Positions 1-5,522 of a stretch of DNA of 9,220 bases are shown here, one piece after another. This DNA is from an uncultured Gemmiger sp. Its GTDB lineage: Bacteria; Bacillota; Clostridia; Oscillospirales; Ruminococcaceae. Where the stretch lies: positions 1 through 9,220 of the forward strand of contig CAUEKL010000081.1 in assembly GCA_959018215.1 (NCBI GenBank), in the 5' to 3' direction. The notes under the pieces were generated by a model that was given only the letters and a program-made list of their open reading frames with translations, searched no databases and was not told where the DNA came from. Numbering within the stretch: the stretch's first letter is position 1; every line of letters begins with the position of its first letter. Made by a program: the position numbers and the translations under genes.

Positions 1-80
1 CCCTGGTCGGCGGCCGCCGCCTCGAAACGGCGGCACTTTTTCGCTTCCTTTTTGGTGCCAAAAAGGAAGGACACTCCCGC
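1..80. repeat. Multi-hairpin intergenic repeat, copy A (cut by window edge)
   Basis: This stretch matches 5760-5840 along its length, with base 2 aligning to 5761. It contains a hairpin with arms CCGCCG (14-19) and CGGCGG (28-33), then a 12-bp hairpin CTTCCTTTTTGG (44-55) / CCAAAAAGGAAG (58-69). Bases 1-6 (CCCTGG) equal the right arm of a further hairpin that is complete in copy B. Differences from copy B preserve pairing in both stems. No protein is likely. It could be a REP-like DNA repeat or a structured RNA. Its identity is not recognised. Confidence 0.7.
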
Positions 81-95
81 AAGCAGCCGCTTGCC

Positions 96-124
96 TTGCA
101 TCCCACCCCCACCGGTGGTATACT
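96..124 (+). promoter_or_regulatory. Promoter of the MATE gene
   Basis: TTGCAT (96-101), a 17-base spacer and TATACT (119-124) fit a sigma-A promoter. The TGG just before the -10 box (116-118) makes it an extended -10. The 13-mer TGGTATACTAAAA (116-128) recurs exactly at the radical SAM promoter (2414-2426). Transcription would start near 131, leaving a leader of about 85 bases before the ATG at 215. Confidence 0.65.
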
Positions 125-142
125 AAAAAACAGACACGCTTT

Positions 143-186
143 GTGCCGGACCCGGGAGACTTCCCTATCCGGCACGCTCTTTTTTT
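143..186 (+). terminator. Terminator-like hairpin in the MATE leader (possible attenuator)
   Basis: GTGCCGGA (143-150) pairs with TCCGGCAC (168-175), with an inner GGGA/TCCC stem (154-157 with 162-165), followed by seven T residues (180-186). This is the form of an intrinsic terminator. It lies downstream of the predicted promoter and 28 bases before the start codon, so it would stop transcripts before the gene. A competing 5-bp pairing is visible: GGCAC (171-175) with GTGCC (187-191). Regulation by attenuation is inference. It could instead terminate a short RNA or an upstream transcript. Confidence 0.6.
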
Positions 187-214
187 GTGCCCTGCGGCAG
201 AAAGGGACCCTACC

Positions 215-1588
215 ATGCAGACCACACAACTTTCCCAGAGCGCCCAGTTTGACAAGATGACCAAAACACCCATCCCGAAACTGGTCATTCAGCTGGGTAT
301 CCCCACCACCATCAGCATGCTGGTCACCAACATTTACAACATGGCCGATACCTGGTTCGTGGGCCGGGTGGGCATCAGTGCCTCCGGCGCCGTGGGCATC
401 GTTTTCGGGCTCATGGCCATCATCCAGGCGTTCGGGTTCATGTTCGGCCACGGGGCGGGGTCCATCATCAGCCGCCGCCTGGGCGCCAAGGACGTGGCCA
501 GCGCTTCCCGGTTCGCCACCACCAGCTTTTTCTGCTCCTTCGCGGCGGGGCTGTGCATCACGGCGGGGGGACTCCTGTTTATGGATCCCCTGCTGCGGCT
601 GCTGGGCTCCACCGACACCATCCTGCCTTACGCGAGGCAGTACGCCCTCTTCATCCTGCTGGGGGCCCCCTTCATGGCCTCCAGCTGCGTGCTCAACAAC
701 ATCCTGCGGTATGAGGGCCAGGCCGCCTTTGCCATGGTGGGGCTGACCTCCGGCGGCATTCTGAACATCTTCGGGGACTGGATCCTCATGGAAGGGTTCC
801 ATCTGGGGGTGCTGGGCGCGGGCATCTCCACCGGCGTGAGCCAGCTCATCAGTTTCGGGCTGCTGTTTTACATGTTCCTGGCCGGGCACACCCAGAGCAA
901 GATCGCTCCCCGCAACATGACCCGGGATGTGCGGGAGGTGCTGCTCATCTGCCGCACCGGCCTGCCCAGTCTGCTGCGCCAGGGGCTGGGCAGCGTATCC
1001 ACCATGATGCTCAACGGCCAGGCCCGGCTGTACGGCGACGCCGCCGTGGCCGCCATGAGCATCGTCAACCGCATTGCCCAGTTCATCTTCTCCTTCGGGC
1101 TGGGCATCGGCCAGGGCTTCCAGCCGGTGAGCGCCTTCAACTACGGCGCCAAGCGGTTCAGCCGGGTCAAGCAGGCGTTCCTGTTCACCTTTGCGGTGTC
1201 GGAACTGCTCATGGGCTCCATTGCGGCGGTGGGATTCTTCTTCTGCCCCGAGCTCATCGCCCTGTTCCAGCCCGCCCCCGACGTGGTGGCCATCGGCTCC
1301 ACCGCCCTGGCCATGCAGCTGGGCGGCCTCTTCTTCCAGCCCCTGACCGTCTGCTCCAACATGCTGTTCCAGAGCATCGGCCAGAACCGCACCGCTTCCC
1401 TGCTGGCCAGCCTGCGCAGCGGTCTTTTGTTCATCCCTTCCCTGCTGATCCTGAGCACCCTCTTCGGCATGACCGGCGTGGCCATGGGTCAGCCGGTGGC
1501 GGATGCCCTGGCCTTCTTCATCTCCCTGCCTTTTGTGGTGCGGTTCTTCCTGGTGCTGCGGGAGATGCCTTCCGATGAGGCTGCGTAA
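215..1588 (+). CDS. MATE family efflux transporter (MepA/DinF-like)
   Basis: The product is a 457-residue inner-membrane protein, the usual MATE length, built of about twelve hydrophobic segments in two homologous halves. MATE proteins export drugs and other small, often cationic, molecules in exchange for Na+ or H+. Family signatures are visible: the N-terminal P-KLVIQLGIPTTISMLV and NIYNMADTWFVG segments, and the second-half GIGQGFQPVSAFNYGAKR stretch typical of the MepA-like branch. The ATG at 215 is chosen over an in-frame ATG at 143 because it has AAAGGGA (201-207) at 7-base spacing, and because 143 lies inside the leader hairpin. The YczE-like gene follows after 45 bases with no terminator between, so the two are probably cotranscribed. 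The substrate cannot be read from sequence. Export of the peptide made by the nearby radical SAM operon is possible but unsupported. Confidence 0.93.
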   Translation: MQTTQLSQSAQFDKMTKTPIPKLVIQLGIPTTISMLVTNIYNMADTWFVGRVGISASGAVGIVFGLMAIIQAFGFMFGHGAGSIISRRLGAKDVASASRFATTSFFCSFAAGLCITAGGLLFMDPLLRLLGSTDTILPYARQYALFILLGAPFMASSCVLNNILRYEGQAAFAMVGLTSGGILNIFGDWILMEGFHLGVLGAGISTGVSQLISFGLLFYMFLAGHTQSKIAPRNMTRDVREVLLICRTGLPSLLRQGLGSVSTMMLNGQARLYGDAAVAAMSIVNRIAQFIFSFGLGIGQGFQPVSAFNYGAKRFSRVKQAFLFTFAVSELLMGSIAAVGFFFCPELIALFQPAPDVVAIGSTALAMQLGGLFFQPLTVCSNMLFQSIGQNRTASLLASLRSGLLFIPSLLILSTLFGMTGVAMGQPVADALAFFISLPFVVRFFLVLREMPSDEAA

Positions 1589-1633
1589 GCCTTCCCCTCT
1601 TGTGCAAATATACAGAAAGGAATCCGATCATTC

Positions 1634-2299
1634 ATGCAAAACGACAATCAGAAACGGGCAGTCCGGTTCGGACTGTATCTGCTGGGCATGCTGCTGTTGG
1701 CCCTGGGCCTGACCCTGAACACCGAGACCGGGCTGGGCGCTTCGGCCATCGTCTCCATCCCCTTCACCCTCAGCGAAGGACTGGGGCTCAACTTCGGCGA
1801 CCTGACCCTCCTGGCTTACTGTGTGCTGGTGGCGGCCCAGTTTGTGGTCAAGGGCAAGAACCGCACCTGGGTGGACCTGCTCCAGCTGGTGGTGAGCCTG
1901 ATCTTCACCCGGTTTCTGAACGTTTTCAAGGCCGTCATCCCCTATAAGAGCGGTTTTTTGCCCGCCGACATCGCCCTGCTGGTGCTGGCCATCCTCCTGA
2001 CCGGGGCGGGCGCGGCCATGACGGTGGACATGCAGCTGGTGCCCAATCCCGGCGACGGTATCGTGAACAGCCTGGCCCAGCGGTTCGGCAAGGAGCTGGG
2101 CCTGTGCAAGAACTGCTTTGACCTGGGCTGCGTGACTGCCTCCCTGGTCATCGGGCTGGTGTTCGGCAACGCCCTGCTGGGCATCGGTCTCGGGACCATC
2201 CTTTCCATGATCGGGGTGGGCCGGGCCATTGCGGCCTTCAACGCCCTGTGCAAGCATCCCCTGCTCCGTGCTGCCGGCCTGGAACCGGCGGCTGCCTGA
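1634..2299 (+). CDS. YczE/YitT-like integral membrane protein
   Basis: This 221-residue protein is mostly hydrophobic, with membrane segments at about residues 10-29, 54-72, 79-98, 108-130 and 162-196. The N-terminal LNTETGLGASAIVSIPFTL and the conserved VPNPGDGIVNSL loop (136-147) match the YczE/YyaS/YitT-type family (also labelled DUF6198). The length is close to B. subtilis YczE. No biochemical function is established for the family. B. subtilis yczE lies near the surfactin locus, and related genes have been linked to lipopeptide production, but that does not transfer directly. The only reasonable start is this ATG, with AAAGGA (1616-1621) at a rather long 12-base spacing. It is the second gene after the MATE transporter and ends at a strong terminator. 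Confidence 0.8.
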   Translation: MQNDNQKRAVRFGLYLLGMLLLALGLTLNTETGLGASAIVSIPFTLSEGLGLNFGDLTLLAYCVLVAAQFVVKGKNRTWVDLLQLVVSLIFTRFLNVFKAVIPYKSGFLPADIALLVLAILLTGAGAAMTVDMQLVPNPGDGIVNSLAQRFGKELGLCKNCFDLGCVTASLVIGLVFGNALLGIGLGTILSMIGVGRAIAAFNALCKHPLLRAAGLEPAAA

Positions 2300-2324
2300 G
2301 CTGTATTTTCCGCGTTTTCAAAGA

Positions 2325-2352
2325 CCCTGCCTGTCCGGCAGGGCCTTTTTTT
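2325..2352 (+). terminator. Intrinsic terminator of the MATE/YczE operon
   Basis: CCCTGCC (2325-2331) and GGCAGGG (2337-2343) form a 7-bp GC-rich stem with a 5-base loop. Two C residues and seven T residues (2346-2352) follow. It sits 25 bases after the YczE-like stop codon and separates that operon from the radical SAM operon. Confidence 0.88.
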
Positions 2353-2413
2353 ATGTCTGCGCCGGGGCCCGGGGCATTTTTCTCTCTCGTTGGCCCGGTG
2401 TCCCGCAAACAGC

Positions 2414-2422
2414 TGGTATACT
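2414..2422 (+). promoter_or_regulatory. Extended -10 promoter of the radical SAM operon
   Basis: TGG plus TATACT (2414-2422) is an extended -10 element identical to that of the MATE promoter, including the following AAAA. No good -35 box lies at 16-18 bases. TTGGCC (2390-2395) is 21 bases away. The promoter may lean on the TGN motif or need an activator. The RNA would begin near 2429. Confidence 0.55.
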
Positions 2423-2454
2423 AAAATCACTCTAAAGGAAATGAGGTTTGTACC

Positions 2455-3549
2455 ATGTTTGTAGAAACAGAGAACGCGGTCTATGAATCCCGCTTCAACC
2501 ACGCCCAAATCGAGATCACCGGCTTCTGCAACATGCACTGCGCCCACTGCCGTGCCAGCATGGAAAAGCCCATCTACATGCCCCTGACCAGAATCGCGCA
2601 GATCTTCGCCTTTGTGGACCGCAACCGCAGCGATACCTTCAACCTGACCATCTCCGGCGGGGAACCCTTTACCCATCCCCAGCTGGTGGACATCTGCCGC
2701 ATGGCGGTAGACCACGGGTACAAGGAGATCGTCATCACCACCAACGGGTCCCTGGTCACCGACCGGGTCCTGGCCGAGATGAACGCCTTCAGCAACGGGG
2801 CCATCACCATCCAGTTCAGCCTGGACAGCACCGATCCCCTCACCCACGACAGCTTCCGCGGGTTTCCCGGCGCCTATACCCGGGCGGTGGCGGCCATGCA
2901 GCGGGTGGCGGCGTACCCCAACCTGCACGCCTCGGTGCGCATGACCGTCCGCCGGGAGACCTTCTCCCAGATGGAGGAGATGGTCCGCCTGGCGGTCCGG
3001 GCAGGCTGCATCCGCATCGGCATCGGCAACATCATCCCCGCCGGGGAGGGCGCCAAAGCTGAGTTTATCCTGACCCCGCAGGAGAAGCGGACCTTCCTGT
3101 GCACCCTGGCCGACCTGCACCGCCGGTATGCGGGCATCATCGACATCACCACCGAAGATCCCCTGAAAGCCGTCATTGCCGATTCGCCCTGGGTGACGGC
3201 GGAGGACCTGGCCATGGAAGGCACCGACGGCGTGTTCGGCGGCTGCACCGCCGGTATCGACTGCTTCAATGTGGATACCGAGTACAACATCACCCCTTGT
3301 TCGGTCTTCCGGGTGCCCATCGTCAACCTGAAGGATGTGGACACGGTGGAGGAACTGGAAAAGGCGTATACCGAAAATGAAGTGATCCGGCAGATGTTCC
3401 GCCGCACCTTCAGCGGACAATGCAACGGGTGCGCCCACAAGCGCATCTGCGGCGGATGCCGTGCCACGGCGGCTTTCTTCGGCCAGGGCGATTTCTTCGC
3501 CTCCGACGGCACCTGCTGGGTCCATACGAAAGGAGGGGATCCGGCATGA
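2455..3549 (+). CDS. Radical SAM/SPASM enzyme, probable RiPP maturase
   Basis: A 364-residue cytoplasmic iron-sulfur enzyme. The radical SAM cluster motif CxxxCxxC is at C25, C29 and C32, and the SAM-binding GGEP at residues 68-71. The C-terminal third carries a SPASM-like auxiliary cluster set: C264, C270, C282, then C323-x2-C326-x5-C332-x2-C335 and C354. This architecture is shared with PqqE, mycofactocin and sactipeptide/ranthipeptide maturases, which modify small peptides. Only 24 residues precede the first cluster cysteine, so there is no N-terminal peptide-recognition (RRE/PqqD-like) domain. The start has GAGG (2443-2446) 8 bases upstream. The stop TGA overlaps the start of the first 22-residue peptide gene (ATGA, 3546-3549), which strongly suggests that the peptide is the substrate. 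The linkage it makes cannot be told from sequence. An anaerobic sulfatase-maturase-like role is less likely, since no sulfatase is present. Confidence 0.88.
   Translation: MFVETENAVYESRFNHAQIEITGFCNMHCAHCRASMEKPIYMPLTRIAQIFAFVDRNRSDTFNLTISGGEPFTHPQLVDICRMAVDHGYKEIVITTNGSLVTDRVLAEMNAFSNGAITIQFSLDSTDPLTHDSFRGFPGAYTRAVAAMQRVAAYPNLHASVRMTVRRETFSQMEEMVRLAVRAGCIRIGIGNIIPAGEGAKAEFILTPQEKRTFLCTLADLHRRYAGIIDITTEDPLKAVIADSPWVTAEDLAMEGTDGVFGGCTAGIDCFNVDTEYNITPCSVFRVPIVNLKDVDTVEELEKAYTENEVIRQMFRRTFSGQCNGCAHKRICGGCRATAAFFGQGDFFASDGTCWVHTKGGDPA
3531..3536 (+). promoter_or_regulatory. Shine-Dalgarno site of peptide gene 1 inside the radical SAM gene
   Basis: A perfect AGGAGG lies 9 bases before the ATG at 3546, within the last codons of the radical SAM gene. 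It is what makes the 22-codon frame credible as a real gene. It also couples translation of the enzyme and the peptide. Confidence 0.85.
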
Positions 3550-3614
3550 AAAAGAAGGTCGTAAAGGTCACTGTGGTCAAACAGTCCTGCGCCACCTGCG
3601 GCAGCTTCAAGTAA
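3546..3614 (+). CDS. 22-residue Cys-containing peptide, candidate RiPP precursor 1
   Basis: The frame encodes a lysine- and valine-rich front (MKKKVVKVTVVK) and a short tail QSCATCGSFK with cysteines at positions 15 and 18. Its ATG overlaps the stop of the radical SAM gene (ATGA), and a perfect AGGAGG precedes it. The basic front may act as leader and the CATC tail as core, but no cleavage site such as GG is present. At 22 residues it resembles PqqA in size, which is modified by a PqqE-type SPASM enzyme. Near-identical duplication at 3731 and the enzyme neighbour argue that it is translated. Possible fates are a thioether-crosslinked peptide, a metal- or redox-active small molecule, or a signal; none can be chosen from sequence. 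I do not recognise the family. Confidence 0.85.
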   Translation: MKKKVVKVTVVKQSCATCGSFK

Positions 3615-3715
3615 CGCCCACCGTCGGCCGCCGGGAACCGGGCCTCGTCCTTCTGGTAAGAGGGGCAGCCAAGGGTCTGTTTTCCGGCACGCCGTCCATG
3701 GGAATCAACCGGGAA

Positions 3716-3721
3716 AGGAGG
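3716..3721 (+). promoter_or_regulatory. Shine-Dalgarno site of peptide gene 2
   Basis: A perfect AGGAGG within AAAGGAGGG (3714-3722), 9 bases before the ATG at 3731. The site and spacing are the same as for peptide gene 1, so the duplicated unit appears to include the ribosome site. Confidence 0.85.
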
Positions 3722-3730
3722 GAACCCCAC

Positions 3731-3799
3731 ATGAAAAAGAAGATCGTGAAGGTCACCGTGGTCAAGCAGTCCTGCGCCACCTGCGGCAGCTTCAAGTAA
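3731..3799 (+). CDS. 22-residue Cys-containing peptide, candidate RiPP precursor 2
   Basis: This is a near-copy of the peptide at 3546. Over 69 bases there are four differences: one changes Val5 to Ile and three are silent (Val6, Thr9, Lys12). The last ten sense codons and the stop, covering the QSCATCGSFK tail, are identical. The pattern suggests purifying selection on the peptide. The gene is 116 bases after peptide gene 1 with no promoter or clear terminator between, so both are likely on the radical SAM transcript. A hairpin with a U-rich tail at 3837-3877 closes the operon. As with copy 1, the mature product is unknown. Confidence 0.85.
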   Translation: MKKKIVKVTVVKQSCATCGSFK

Positions 3800-3836
3800 G
3801 TCCGTTTATCCGGCAGGCCCTGCCGCCGGACCCGGG

Positions 3837-3877
3837 ACAGGCGGAGATCCGGAACACGGGTCTTCGCCTGTTTCTTT
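3837..3877 (+). terminator. Intrinsic terminator of the radical SAM/peptide operon
   Basis: ACAGGCGGAGA (3837-3847) pairs with TCTTCGCCTGT (3861-3871) over 11 positions, including one G-U pair, around a 13-base loop. TTCTTT (3872-3877) follows. It lies 37 bases past the second peptide stop codon. Confidence 0.75.
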
Positions 3878-4054
3878 GCCCGGCCGGGTGGCGGTCCCCC
3901 GGCTGGCGCGGGCGCCGGTGGGGTTCCGGCAAAACCATGTACCGTATCCCCGGGCTGGTTTCCACCGTTTCCCCACCCCGCCTGCCCTGCGCCCCCGCTG
4001 CGGGTATGAGCGTTCTTTCCGCAGACAGGCTTCCTTTTCGGGGGGCGGCTGTGC
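3878..4054. other. GC-rich gap before the TatD gene
   Basis: No gene is supported here. A frame open from 3876 reads into the TatD gene but has proline- and arginine-rich low-quality sequence without family similarity. No third peptide copy, no transposase and no tRNA is seen. Confidence 0.5.
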
Positions 4055-4060
4055 TAGGAT
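4032..4060 (+). promoter_or_regulatory. Possible promoter of the TatD gene
   Basis: TGC plus TAGGAT (4052-4060) gives an extended -10-like box. TTCCTT (4032-4037) lies 17 bases upstream as a poor -35. The start codon follows 37 bases later. Weak match; supported mainly by the terminator at 3837-3877, which implies the gene needs its own start of transcription. Confidence 0.4.
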
Positions 4061-4097
4061 AAAGACAAGGATTCTTTCCGGAAAGGAGCGGATTTCC

Positions 4098-5003
4098 GTG
4101 CTGATCGATACTCACGCCCATCTGTCCCACCACCAGTTTGACGCCCAGTTCCCCTATCTGGCCCGGGAGGAGGGCGCCTTTGTGCTGCGCACCGGCACCC
4201 GGGCCCAGGTGATCCAGGAACTGCAGGCGGCGGGCATCGGGGCCTGTGTGGAACCGGCCATCGGGTTTTCCTCCAATCAAAAGCTGCTGGCCCTGGCAGC
4301 GGAATACCCGGGATTCGTGTATCCGGCGGTGGGGGTGCATCCCAGCCGCACCTTTCTGGCCCACACGGTGGATGACCGGGGCCGCAAGGTGGTGGAGCGG
4401 CTGCACTGGGCCCAGCGCAAAGAGCTGGCGGCCCTGGCGGCGGCCCCGGCGGTGGTGGCCATCGGGGAGACCGGCCTGGACTATCACCTGGCCCGGAAGG
4501 AGCAGCACCGCCTGCGCCAGAAAGCCTGGTTTGTGTGGCAGCTGCACCTGGCCCACACCAAACAGCTGCCGGTGATTTTGCATGTGCGCAAAGCGGACAA
4601 GGATGCGCTGGCCATTCTGCGGCGGCATCGGAACTGGCTGCACGGCGGGGTGTGCCACTGTTTCGGCGGCACGCCGGAGCTGGCGGCGGCCTATACCGGC
4701 CTGGGGCTGAAACTGGGCATCGGCGGGGCGCTGCTGGAGCAGTCGGGCCGTCTGCCTGCCCTGGAGGAGGCGGTGGCCCGGACGCCGCTGGAATCCATCC
4801 TGCTGGAGACAGACGCACCCTATGTCAAGCCCGCCTGCCCGGATCTGCCTGCCAAGCGGCTGCGCAAGGCCCGCAACACCGGGCTGATTTTGCCGGCGGT
4901 GGCCCGCCGCGTGGCGGAACTGAAGGGCCTGACCCCCGAGGAAGTGGCCCGCGCCACCACCGAAAACGCGGCGAACCTGTTCGGGCTGGGGAAATTCAAA
5001 TAA
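4098..5003 (+). CDS. TatD family metal-dependent hydrolase
   Basis: The product has 301 residues and an amidohydrolase-type TIM barrel with the TatD metal ligands in order: DTHAH (H6, H8), GETGLDYH (E124), LHV (H162), CHCFGG (H187) and LETDAPY (D239). TatD enzymes are cytoplasmic Mg-dependent deoxyribonucleases or hydrolases, linked to DNA repair and degradation in some species. The GTG at 4098 is chosen because the TatD motif IDTHAHL normally begins at the N-terminus and AAAGGAG (4082-4088) sits 9 bases upstream. An in-frame ATG at 3876 would add 74 residues of unrelated sequence and overlap the preceding terminator. The protein is somewhat longer than the usual 255-265 residues, mainly from extra sequence around residues 20-45 and 85-115. 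It has its own terminator and no evident tie to the peptide operon. Confidence 0.88.
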   Translation: MLIDTHAHLSHHQFDAQFPYLAREEGAFVLRTGTRAQVIQELQAAGIGACVEPAIGFSSNQKLLALAAEYPGFVYPAVGVHPSRTFLAHTVDDRGRKVVERLHWAQRKELAALAAAPAVVAIGETGLDYHLARKEQHRLRQKAWFVWQLHLAHTKQLPVILHVRKADKDALAILRRHRNWLHGGVCHCFGGTPELAAAYTGLGLKLGIGGALLEQSGRLPALEEAVARTPLESILLETDAPYVKPACPDLPAKRLRKARNTGLILPAVARRVAELKGLTPEEVARATTENAANLFGLGKFK

Positions 5004-5013
5004 TGGATACAGC

Positions 5014-5048
5014 AAAAGCCTCCGTTTCCAAAGGAACGGAGGCTTTTA
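5014..5048 (+). terminator. Intrinsic terminator of the TatD gene
   Basis: GCCTCCGTT (5018-5026) pairs with AACGGAGGC (5035-5043) as a 9-bp stem, with TTTTAT after it and AAAA before it. The AAAA arm lets it also work on the minus strand, against transcripts coming from the tRNA operon. Confidence 0.88.
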
Positions 5049-5110
5049 TACGGTGCAGGTTTCCTCCCTGCGGGTCACCGGGTCTGTTCCCTCTTGCAGG
5101 GCTGTACATA

Positions 5111-5143
5111 AAGAAAAGCACCTGCTTCCTGAGAAGCAGGTGC
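5111..5143 (-). terminator. Intrinsic terminator of the tRNA operon
   Basis: Read on the minus strand, GCACCTGCTTC and GAAGCAGGTGC form a perfect 11-bp stem with a 4-base loop (5118-5143). TTTTCTT follows (5117-5111). It begins three bases beyond the tRNA-Glu CCA end. Confidence 0.9.
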
Positions 5144-5145
5144 CT

Positions 5146-5220
5146 TGGTGACCCGTACGGGAATCGAACCCATGTTACAGCCGTGAAAGGGCCGTGTCTT
5201 AACCGCTTGACCAACGGGCC
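5146..5220 (-). tRNA. tRNA-Glu (anticodon TTC), CCA encoded
   Basis: The minus strand gives a full cloverleaf. The acceptor stem GGCCCGT pairs with ACGGGTC (one G-U), followed by discriminator A and an encoded CCA. The D arm contains GGTCAAGCGGTTAAGAC. The anticodon loop CTTTCAC carries TTC, closed by CGGCC/GGCTG with one G-U. The T loop is TTCGATT. It is the second tRNA of a two-gene operon behind tRNA-Met. Confidence 0.96.
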
Positions 5221-5225
5221 ATATA

Positions 5226-5307
5226 ATACAAGATTTCGCTAAAACAGCAAGCAACTTATCGGCTACTATTGCAACCGACCCCCAAGTATTTTAGCGAAAT
5301 CCTGTAT
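5226..5307. repeat. 19-bp inverted repeat in the spacer between the tRNAs
   Basis: ATACAAGATTTCGCTAAAA (5226-5244) is the reverse complement of 5289-5307 except for one mismatch (A5231 against C5302). The loop is 44 bases. It fills almost the whole 91-base spacer between tRNA-Met and tRNA-Glu. In the precursor RNA it would form a long helix. It may be a processing structure or a small inserted element with terminal inverted repeats. No clear target duplication flanks it. Confidence 0.75.
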
Positions 5308-5311
5308 CATG

Positions 5312-5388
5312 TGGTAGCGGTAACTGGATTTGAACCGGTGACACTTCGGGTATGAACCGAATGCTCTAGCCAACTGAGCTATACCGCC
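5312..5388 (-). tRNA. tRNA-Met (anticodon CAT), CCA encoded
   Basis: The minus strand folds as a cloverleaf. GGCGGTA pairs with TACCGCT (G1-U72 wobble), then discriminator A and CCA. The D arm is AGCTCAGTTGGCTAGAGC. The anticodon loop TTCATAC is closed by TTCGG/CCGAA. The T loop is TTCAAAT. The paired first base pair and TAGCTCAG D arm suggest the elongator form; a CAT tRNA later modified to read Ile AUA cannot be excluded. The T stem ACCGG/CCAGT contains one C-A mismatch (51-63). Confidence 0.94.
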
Positions 5389-5393
5389 ACATG

Positions 5394-5418
5394 GTGTGAC
5401 CCCTGATGGGGTTACTTG
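5394..5418 (-). other. Short hairpin in the tRNA operon leader
   Basis: On the minus strand the leader upstream of tRNA-Met contains ACCCC-atca-GGGGT, a 5-bp hairpin between the promoter and the tRNA 5' end. It is part of the 5' leader that RNase P would remove. Confidence 0.4.
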
Positions 5419-5421
5419 TTT

Positions 5422-5450
5422 ATTATACGGAAACAAGCCCTTTTTGTCAA
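5422..5450 (-). promoter_or_regulatory. Consensus promoter of the tRNA-Met/tRNA-Glu operon
   Basis: The minus strand carries a perfect TTGACA (5450-5445), exactly 17 bases, and a perfect TATAAT (5427-5422). Transcription would start near 5415, about 27 bases before tRNA-Met. Such a full consensus fits a strong stable-RNA promoter. Confidence 0.93.
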
Positions 5451-5522
5451 GCCTTTTTTGAAATTTTTTCAGGCAATTTCTGGCAGTAAGAATTTTTCCT
5501 GATTTTGCCCGTACCCTCCAAA
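5451..5522. other. AT-rich spacer upstream of the tRNA promoter
   Basis: T- and A-rich runs (5455-5469, 5491-5498) directly upstream of the tRNA -35 box could act as an UP-element. No gene or RNA is seen. Confidence 0.3.

Noticed and set aside
143..214. N-terminal extension of the MATE protein
   Set aside because: These codons fall in the leader hairpin and T run and lack a ribosome site; the ATG at 215 has one.
1942..3525. 527-codon minus-strand open frame
   Set aside because: It lies opposite the YczE-like and radical SAM genes, crosses their terminator and promoter, and has Gly/Asp/His-rich sequence typical of antisense frames in GC-rich genes.
3420..3614. 64-codon frame ending in peptide 1
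   Set aside because: The upstream codons are an out-of-frame reading of the radical SAM SPASM region; the ribosome site at 3531-3536 selects 3546.
3461..3799. 112-codon frame ending in peptide 2
   Set aside because: Its upstream part reads radical SAM and peptide 1 DNA out of frame. The perfect AGGAGG before 3731 and the match to peptide 1 show the real start is at 3731.
3792..5015. 407-codon minus-strand open frame
   Set aside because: Antisense to the TatD gene, Gln/Gly/His-rich, no ribosome site or motif.
5207..5227. Plus-strand TTGACC and TATAAT as a promoter
   Set aside because: The boxes are only 9 bases apart and TTGACC is part of the tRNA-Glu D arm.
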